A program made the translations under genes and the position numbers. Shown piece after piece: positions 53,631 to 63,100 of a stretch of DNA of 64,000 nucleotides (positions are counted from its first letter, which is position 1; each line of letters begins with the position of its first letter). The stretch comes from Zestomonas carbonaria (GTDB lineage: Bacteria > Pseudomonadota > Gammaproteobacteria > Pseudomonadales > Pseudomonadaceae), in contig NZ_CAJFCI010000012.1 of the NCBI RefSeq assembly GCF_904061905.1, positions 1 through 64,000 on the forward strand, in the 5' to 3' direction. Under the pieces are notes generated by a model. It saw only the letters and a program-made list of their open reading frames with translations, was not told the DNA's origin and did not search any database.

Positions 53631-54108
53631 GCGGGAGCACCCTGTTCGATGGACTTGAACAATGGAGGCACCGGGATGGCCATAGGTTCCGCCTATCCGA
53701 CGGGCTGTCGAGGCATCCGGAATCCCGGGTAGCCGGTCGAGACGCTCCTTGCACCATCGTGCACGTTCAGGGACGAATGAACTGGCACGAGGGGGATCCA
53801 CGGCTACGCTTTATCAAATAGCCCATGAGTGCGCTCCGGCAGTACGCACCGATGCTTTCGAAGGGGAGGAGAACGCCCCCCCACGCTCCAGTTGTCGATA
53901 GCCAAGGACTACTGCTATGGCCGATATCTCCTGCCTTCCCCCGCAAGGAACCACGGAACGCCACTTTTCCCCTGCCGGCACAGGTTCTTGAGTGCCCGTC
54001 CGGGCCCGTCCCGCAAACCTACCCGAACAGTGATCGAGGCCACGCATGGCAGGTCATCCGATACCCCGAATCCAAGGGGCTGCCGCAGCGGCAAAGGGGG
54101 ATATGTGA
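53631..54108. other. Non-coding gap upstream of the giant repeat protein
   Basis: 478 bases without a credible gene; short frames here lack ribosome binding sites and family resemblance. The gap should carry the promoters of both divergent genes. A palindrome ATAGGTTCCGCCTAT at 53682-53696 lies near the DUF2388 start and could be an operator. The sequence just before the giant gene (GCAAAGGGGG at 54091-54100) is its ribosome binding site. No clear promoter could be assigned. Confidence 0.5.
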
Positions 54109-57100
54109 ATGGGCGGTTCAGTTCGTAGTGCCGATCGTCTGGGCTTCAGGCCGCGCCCCCTGGCCCTTGCCCTGGAGCAGCGCATCCTGTTCGATGGCGC
54201 CGCCGCGGCATCCGTCGACCATCAGAACGCCGAGCGCGACGGCGACACGCCGCATCCCACGCCGGCGCCGACGAACACCGAGGCGCCTGCCGCGCGCCAT
54301 CTCGTGGTGCTCGACAAGCGGGTGGAGAACCGCGAGGCGCTGACCGCCGACATAGCGGATTCGGTCGAAGTGCTGGTGCTCGACGGCCAGCAGGACAGCC
54401 TGGCGGCCATCTCGGCGGCCCTGGCCCGGCTCGGAAAGGTCGACTCCCTGCAGATCTTCAGCCATGGCGCTGCCGGGCAGATCACCCTCGGCAGCCAGCA
54501 GGTCAGCAGCGACAACATCGGCCAGTTCGCCTCGCTGCTCGGCGGCTGGGGCGCGCACCTGAACGCGGGCGCCGACATCCAGTTGTACGGCTGCAACGTC
54601 GGCGAAGGCAGCGCCGGGCGTTCGCTGGTCGACCAGTTGGCCCGCCTGACCGGCGCCAACGTCGCCGCTTCCAGCGATGCCACCGGCAGCGCGGGGAAGG
54701 GCGGCGACTGGGACCTGGAAGTGCGCCACGGCGACATCGACAAGGCCATCGCCCTGAGCGCCGTGGCCCTGAACGCCTACGACCTGCTGCTGGCCGACGC
54801 CGCGCCGACCACGGAGCTGGCGTCCGCCGGCCAGGACGTGCTGCTCGGCGACCAGTTCAACTTCATCGTCAACTTCCGCAACACCTCGACCCAGGATGGC
54901 TACGCACCGTTCATCAACCTGTTCATGCCGGCCACCGGCCGGGATGGCGACGACGGGGTCCGCTTCGTTTCCGCCAGCTACCTGGGGCAGACGCTCAACG
55001 CCCAGGTGATCACCTTCGATGCTTCCGGCAATGCCACCCATCCGCTGGCCCGGGACTCCAGCGGAAATCCGCTGGTCATCAACGCGGCGACCTACGGCAT
55101 GCGGCCGGGCGACCAGATGGTGGTGATCTCGCTGCCCTACGCCAGCGTGTCGCAAAGCCAGCCGGTGATTCCCGTACAGATCACCGCCAGCCTCAGCAAC
55201 CTGGCCGATACCGATCTCTCGAATGCCTCGCCGGACTTGCAGATCCGCGTCAACAGCGGCTTCGAGCTGGGCAACGACGCGCTGAACAACCCGCAGAACG
55301 ACCCCAGCCTGCTCGAAGCGGGCGCCCTGGTCTTCACCGTGCATCCCACCGTGGTGACCATCGACCAGCGCATCGATGCCGTCGAAGGCGAGACCGTCAC
55401 CGGGCCGAACCACGGCCGTACCCTGACCCTGACCACCACGCCGGCCAACGGACAGGTCCTGAACAACGTGTCGGTCACCCAGGCCCTGCCGGACAACGTG
55501 CAGGTCACCGCGATCCAGCCCGGCGCCGGCGGCACCCTGACCTCGGTGACCCTGCACAACGGCACGGTGCTCACCGATCCGACGGAGATCGCCGCCGCGA
55601 TCGCCAGCGATTCGGAGTTCATCCGCTCCTTCACCATCGTCTACGCGACCATGAGTGGCGCCACCGATACCCTGGTGGACTTCTACGTCCCGGAAATCGA
55701 CGCCAACGGCCAGCCGGTGCTCGACCCGGTCACCGGCGCGCCGGGGACCATCACCTTCGCAGCCGCCGAGGTCACCGGCCTGTGGACCCCGATAGACCCG
55801 CGCGACGTGACGCCGCCGTCCACCACCATCGATTTCACCGGCAGCGGGGACGAGACCTCGATAGTCGCCAAGTCGATCACCCTGCAGAAGCGTGTCGTGC
55901 TGCAGGCCGATATCGGCAGCGCCGGCGTCAGCCCCGGCGATACCCTGCGCTATACCCTGCAACTGGACATCTCGGACTACTTCGCCTTCGGCAAGGACTT
56001 CTTCCTGAATGGCGCGTTGAGCGTCACCGATAGTCTCGCCGACGGCCAGACCCTGAGTGGGCCGCTGACCATGTCGGTAACCATGGGCGGTATCACCCGC
56101 AACATCGCCCTGGTGGTCGAGACTACGGTGAACGCAGATGGCACCACCACGCTGGTCTTCGACATCGGCCAATCGCTACAGGTCGCCAGGGCCGGCAGCG
56201 GCTGGCTGGCCGGTGACCTGGCCTTCGAGGGCGCGCGGGACGGCGCCACCATCGCGCTGATCAGCTACGCGGCGCTGGTCAGCCAGAGCTACACCCCGCC
56301 CAACGGCAACCCGCACAATGAGATCAACGAGGGCGACAGCCTGGGCAACAGCGCCACGGTCGAGGGTACCCTGCTGAGCGACCGCTTCAACCTGACCGGG
56401 CAATCCCAGAGCGACGACTCGGGCACCACCACCACCATCCCGACCAGCAGCGTCGATATCCAGCTCACCCAGGTCAACGGTGCGCCGCCACCCACCGGCG
56501 ACCTGCGTCCGGGCGACGTGGTGACCTTCCGGCTCAGCTACGACCTGGTGACCGGCGACTACGAGAACTTCCAGCTCGTTGCCTACCTGCCGCTGCCGTT
56601 GCTCGACGTGGCCGGTTTCACCTGGGACCAGGGCACCGGTGTCGGCCAATGGACCCTGGGGGCCGGCAACACCAATGGCGGGCCGCTGCCCATCGTCAGC
56701 GTCGGTCCCGGCAACTCGCTGATCTTCGATTTCGGCGACTACGTGATCAACTCGGTCGAAGGCTCGCGCATCGAGGTGGTGTTCACCATGCGCGTCGGCG
56801 ACCAGCCGTTCGCCGACCAGCGCTCGCTGGACGTGCTGGCGCAATCCACCCAGACCACCTCCATCGACCATCTGGTGCTGGTGTCCTCCGACGTGGCGGT
56901 GATCGTCTCGGTCGCCGAGCCGCACCTGAACATCCGCCACGGCGTGGTTTCCAGCAACCATCCCGGCACGGTCACCGGCACCACCGGCAGTTGGCTGGCG
57001 CCCGGTACCACCGGCAAGCCGTTCGCTGGGTCGATCACCGACCTGAACGCCATCGAGGGGAGCGCCAACGGCATCGACGGCGGCGACCTGCTGCGCCTCG

Positions 57101-60100
57101 CCACCGCCATCGAGAACACCGGTGGCGGTGGTGCCTACGACGTGGTCACCAGCATCACCCTGCCGCCCGGCCTGGGCTTCGTCGGCGGCAGCCTGGCCAG
57201 CGCCAACCTGCAGATCTACCGGGGCGACGGCACCCTGCTGGTCGCCGGGGTGGACTACAGCGTGGTCGGCAACGAGATCCGCTTCATCGACCGCGACGGC
57301 AACGCGGCGTTGCTCGCCGGGCGGGTCGGCACGGCGGCCGACGCCAGCGGCGGCAACCTGGTGGTCATCACCTACGACGTGGTGGTGAACAACGCCATCC
57401 TGGCCGGCAGGACCCTGCAGAGCATGGCGACCCTGAGCAACTACGCCAGCGTCGACAACGGCCAGGATTTCACCCCCACCGACCTCACCGACGACGCCAG
57501 CCAGCAGGTGGCCGCGCCGGTGATCAGCAAGGTGTTCGCCGGCGGCTCGCTGGACGACTCGGACTCCAGCGCCGGCCACACCACCGGCAGCAACCTGGTG
57601 GTCGGCGAAAGCATGCTCTACGACATCGTGGTGACCCTGCCCGAAGGCGTCACCCAGAACCTGCGGATCGACGACCTGATCCCGCCCGGCATGCGCCTGG
57701 ACACCACCTTCAATGGCGGCCTGGGCTACCAGTTGATCATCAGCTCCGCCGCCAGCGGTGGCTCGCTGGCCAGCAATTTCGCCGGCAGCGTGGTGATCAG
57801 CGGGATGACCGGGGTGGGCGGCACGCTCGGCGCCGACGGGGTCGACGCGCGCTTCACCTTCAGCGCCTCCACCGGCACCGCCGACAACAACACCGGCAAC
57901 AACAGCTTCGTCATCCGCGTGCGCCTGGTGGTCAGCAACGTGCAGGGCAACCAGGCCAACCAGGTGCTGCAGAACAGCGCCAACCTGCAATACCAGGACC
58001 CGGACGGCGATACCCCCAACGGCACCGCGCCGGTGGACCGGCTGGTGGGCCTGAGTGGTGGCCAGCCGGCCGTGACCGTGCGCGAGCCGACCTTGCAGAT
58101 CAGCCAGACACTGACTTCCACCCCCGGTGTCGGCGGCTATGACGAAGGCGACGTGGTCGAGTTCATCATCACCATCAGCAACGGCAATGGCAGCAACGAC
58201 TACGCGGCCTTCGACCTGAGCCTGGTCGATATCCTGCCGACCGAGCTGAACAACGTGCAGTTGCTCGAAGTGCTCTACCAGGGCGGGGCGACCAACAATG
58301 GCGGCCCGGACTTCGCGGTGGGCGGAGGCCGGCTGGTCAGCGTGGGTGGCGCCAACATCGACATCGCCAAGGGGGGCAGCATCATTCTGCGGCTGTCCGG
58401 CGTGGTCAATGCCACGGCGGCGGCCGAGGCGAACTTCGACAACGTCGCCACCGTCCAGTGGACCAGCCTCGACGGCACCCAGGGCGGAGAGCGCACCGGC
58501 GTCGATGGGGCGCTGAACAGCGGCGTGCTCAACGACTACCAGCGCAGCTCGACGCTGATCGTGCCGGTGGCGCGCGGCATCCTGTTGTCGCGGGTCGGCG
58601 GCATGCCCGACACACCGGCGGCCAACCCCACCACCGGCGAGGTGGAGAACGTCACCATCGGCGAGATCATCCGCTACCGCGCGGCGGTCCTGGTGCCCCA
58701 GGGCGACAACCTCAACCACCAGATTCGCATCGAACTGGACGCCGGCCTGGAGCTCATCGACCCGACCCAGCTCGCCAACGCCATCCGCATTGCCCTGGTC
58801 GCCAACCAGGGTGGCCTGGAAAGCAGCCTGGGCAACCTGGTGATCGGCGGCGGGCCGCTGTTCGTCACCGGCAACGAGAACAGCGAGATCGCCCAGTCGA
58901 TCAGGCCGGACCTGTCGGGGATCAGCCCCACCGCGATACTCAACCCGGCGCACATCTCGGTGGCCATTGTCGGTGGTCGGCAGGTGGTCACCATCAGCCT
59001 GGGCGACCTGACCAACCATGACGGCGCGGATGCGGACCTGGAGGGTGTGGTCCTCGAGTTCAACGTGCGGGTGCTCAACGTGGCCGCCAACCAGGCCGCC
59101 ACCCAGTTGGGCGTCACCGTGGTCGAGAGCGTCAACGGTATCGACCGCGGCAGGAGCCCGACACTGGTCGAGCGCATCGTCGAGCCGAGTTTCAGCGGGC
59201 TGGACAAGCGCATCGTCGACTTCAATCCCAACGCCTCCGGCACCCTCGGCAGCGCCACGGTGCGGGTCGACTTCACCCAGAACGGCGGGCTGGCCGCCTA
59301 CGACGTGCAGCTCAGCGACAGCTTCCCCAGCGGCAGCAACTACCAGTTGGTCAGCGTGCAGATCGGCGATACCGTCTACAACGCCGGCAACCTGCCGCCG
59401 GGCGTCACGGCCAGCGTCACCGCCAGCGGGGTGGTGCTGAACTTCGCCAGGCTGGATGTCGGCACCACGGTCAGGGCCATCTACCAGGTGGACCTGCCCA
59501 ACAACTCGACCATCGCCAGCAGCGCCGCCAACGCGACCCTGACCTGGAGCAGCCTGCCGGAAAGCTTCACCGGTTGGGGCGGTTCGTCGGTCGGCGTCGA
59601 CGGTACGGCGAACGGCGAGCGGACCGGCAGCAACGTCGGGCCGAACAGCTACATCCTCCAGGAGGGCGCCGGGGTCGGCGTGATTCGCGGCACCTTGTGG
59701 AACGACACCCAGTCGGCGACCGCCAGTGCCACCCCGGACGGCCCGGGGCTGGCCGGGCAGACCGTGACCCTGACCTGGGCCGGCGCCGACGGCAACCTCG
59801 CCACCACCGCCGACAACCGCACCTTCACCGCTATAACCGATGCCAACGGCGCGTACCACTTCGGCGTGCTGCCGGACGGCATCTTCCGCATCGACACCCC
59901 GAACGCGGTGATCTATCCGCAGCCCCTGGGCGAGTTGCGCGTGCGCATCGATACCGACGCCGCCACGCCGCTCGGGCGGATCGACGTCACCCTCGGCGAG
60001 GGCGTCGAGGCCCAGGCGAATGCCGGCTACGTCGAGCGCAACGACGCGCCGGTCAACCAGGTCCCCGGCGACCAGGTCGCGCAGGAAGACGAGGTGCTGA

Positions 60101-63100
60101 ACATCGGCGGCATCTCGGTTTCGGACATCGATGTGGGCAATCGCCCCATCGAGGTCACCCTGCGGGTCCAGCACGGCATACTCGACTTCTCGTCCTTCCC
60201 GCCGGGCGTGTTGATCGTGGTCATCGGCGACGGTACCAGCGAGGTCACCCTGGCTGGCAGCGTGGGCGACATCAATCTGGTGCTGGCCAACCTCACCTAC
60301 CTGGGCGACCTCAACTTCAACGGCATCGACACCCTGACCGTCATCACCAACGACCTGGGCGGCTTCGGCGATGCCGACGGCGACGGCATCCCGGGCGAGA
60401 CCGTCGATGATGCCCTGACCGATATCGACACGGTGCGCATCGTCGTCAACCCGGTCAACGATCTGCCCGTGGCCAACCCCGACACGGCCCTCGCCACCGA
60501 GGCTGGTGGCCTGGACAATGGTCGACCGGGCGTCAATCCGGCTGGCAGCGTGGTCGACAACGACACCGATGTCGACATCGCCACCAATGCCGATGTCCTG
60601 CGGGTCGTGCACATCCGCTCGGAAGGCAGCGGCCTGGAGCACGAAGTTTCCGTCCCGGGGCTGGTCAGTCTTCCCGGACTGTATGGCCAGTTGATCATTA
60701 CCTCGCTGGGCACGTACCTCTACCTGGTCGATAACGACAACCCCGAGGTCGAGGCGCTGCGGACCGCGTCCGACACCCTGAGCGACGTGTTCACCTACAC
60801 CATCCGCGACTTGGCTGGCGCGACCGCCATCTCCACCCTGACCGTCATCATCCGGGGGGCCAACGACAACCCGGTGGGCGTCGACGACGAGGGCGAGGCC
60901 ATCGAGGCCGGTGGAGTGAACAACGGTACTCCCGGGCAGGATGCCACCGGCAACGTGCTGGACAACGACACCGACGTGGACGGCGGTCCGGGCGATCCCA
61001 TCGACTATGGCGAAACCAGGACGGTGACCGGTATCCGCACCTTGCGCGAGTCAGCCCCCGGCGCCTTCACCGCCGTTGCCGCCACCGGCGAAACCCGTAT
61101 CGACGGCACCCATGGCAGCCTGTTCATCCAGGCCGACGGTACCTATCGCTACGAGGTCAACAACGACAGTACCGCGGTGCAGCGCCTGGTCGCCGGCGAT
61201 ACGCTCTTCGAGTACTTCAGCTACGTGGTGACCGACGCCGGCGGCCTCAACGACGTTGCCGAACTGCGGATCACCATCCACGGCGCCAACGACAACCCGG
61301 TGGCCAGCGACGACCAGGCCGCCGCCCAGGCTGCCGCGCCGGGCGTTCCGAACTCGCAGGAAAGCAACCCGCGTGGCAACGTCATCCTCTTCCCCAGCCG
61401 ACCTGGCGATATCAACCAGCCCGGAGGCAACGGCGTCGACCTGGACGTCGACCGGCTCGACCGGCCCAGCAGCAACCTCGTGGTCACCGGCATCCATTCC
61501 TCCCCCGAGCTGGGTGCGCCCGCTACCCTGACCGATGTCGCCGGCGGCACCACTTCCGATAACGGCACGGCGATCGAAGGGCTATACGCGGTACTGTCGG
61601 ATGGCACCATCATCGACGGTACCGGCGGCAGCTTCGGTACCCTGACCATCGGCGCGGACGGCTCATTCTTCTTCGACGTCAACAGCGACAACGCCCTGGT
61701 GCAAGGCTTGAACGAGGGGGCGACCCTGACGGTGTATTTCACCTACGAAATCGCCGACACGGCCGGGCTCACCGACCGCGCCCAGTTGCTCATCATCGTG
61801 CGCGGCGTCAACGACCCGCCGGTGGCGCAGGACCAGGAAGTGGAAGCCATCGAGGCCGGTGGCGTGAACAACGGCACGCCCGGCAGCGACGCCACGGGCA
61901 ATGCGCTGAGCGCCGCGTTCGATCCGGAAGGCGACCCGCTCACCGTCACCCTGATCCGCACCGGAACCGGCAGCGACGTGGAGGTGGTCGATGGCGGCAC
62001 CTCGCTGGACGGCCAGTACGGCACCCTGACCATCCACCCCGACGGCAGCTTCACCTACGTCATCGACAACGACGACTCGGCGGTCCAGGCGCTGCGCCAG
62101 CTCGACGACCAGCTCATCGAACGCTTCGTGTTCACCGTCGACGATCGCCAGAACGAGAACGACATCGGCTCGGCGGAAATCATCGTCACCATCCGGGGCC
62201 AGAACGACAACCCGGTGGCCGCCGACGACGAGGCCATCGCCATCGAGTCCGGCGGGGTGAACAACGGCCAGCACGGAGTCGACCCGGTCGGCAACGTGCT
62301 GGACAACGACAGCGACGTGGACAGCGTCGCCAACGGCGAGACCAGGGAAGTCTCCTCGGTGCGCACCGGCAGCGAGGCCGGAACCGGCACCGACGGCGTG
62401 CTCGGCATTGAACTGCGCGGCGCCTATGGCTGGCTCCTGCTGAACGCCGACGGCAGCTATGGCTACCGCCTGGACAATGCCATGGCGGAAGTGCAGGCGC
62501 TGCTCCCCGGCGAAACCCTCAACGACCTGTTCAGCTACACGCTACGCGACACCGCCGGCGCCGAGGACCGCGCCACCCTGACCATCACCATCCAGGGCGC
62601 CAACGACAACCCGGTCGCCAACGACGACAGCGGCCTCGCCATCGAAGCCGGCGGGGTCGCCAACGACCTGCCCGGCAGCGACGCCACCGGCAACGTGCTG
62701 GGCAACGACACCGACGTCGACGCGGGCGACAGCCTGCAGGTCGTCTCGGTCAGGCAGGGACCGAGAGTCGGCCTCGCCGGCGTGGTGTTCGCCGGCACCT
62801 ACGGCAACCTGACCCTCGATGCCAACGGCAACTACACCTACGTGGTGAACAACGACCACCCGCTGGTCCAGGCCCTGCGCACCGGCGCCGACACCTTGCG
62901 GGAAAGCTTCAGCTACACCGTCCGCGACCTGAACGGCGCGATCAGCTCGGCGCTCCTGACCATCACCATCCAGGGCCGCAACGACAACCCGGTCGCGGTC
63001 GACGACAACGCCGTGGCCATCGAGGCCGGCGGCACCCTCAACAGCACCCCCGGCGTGGACCCGACCGGCAACCTGCTGGACAACGACACGGACGTGGACG

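Noticed and set aside
53770..53800. Sigma-54 promoter (TGGCAC at about 53779) before the giant protein gene
   Set aside because: The -12 element (TTGC at the right distance) is missing; GGATC occupies that place.
56176..60642. A 1488-codon open frame on the minus strand inside the giant protein gene
   Set aside because: It is the antisense shadow of a GC-rich repeat gene. Its translation is a low-complexity mix rich in Val, Gly, Ala, Asp and His with no domain, and the plus-strand frame has clear family motifs.
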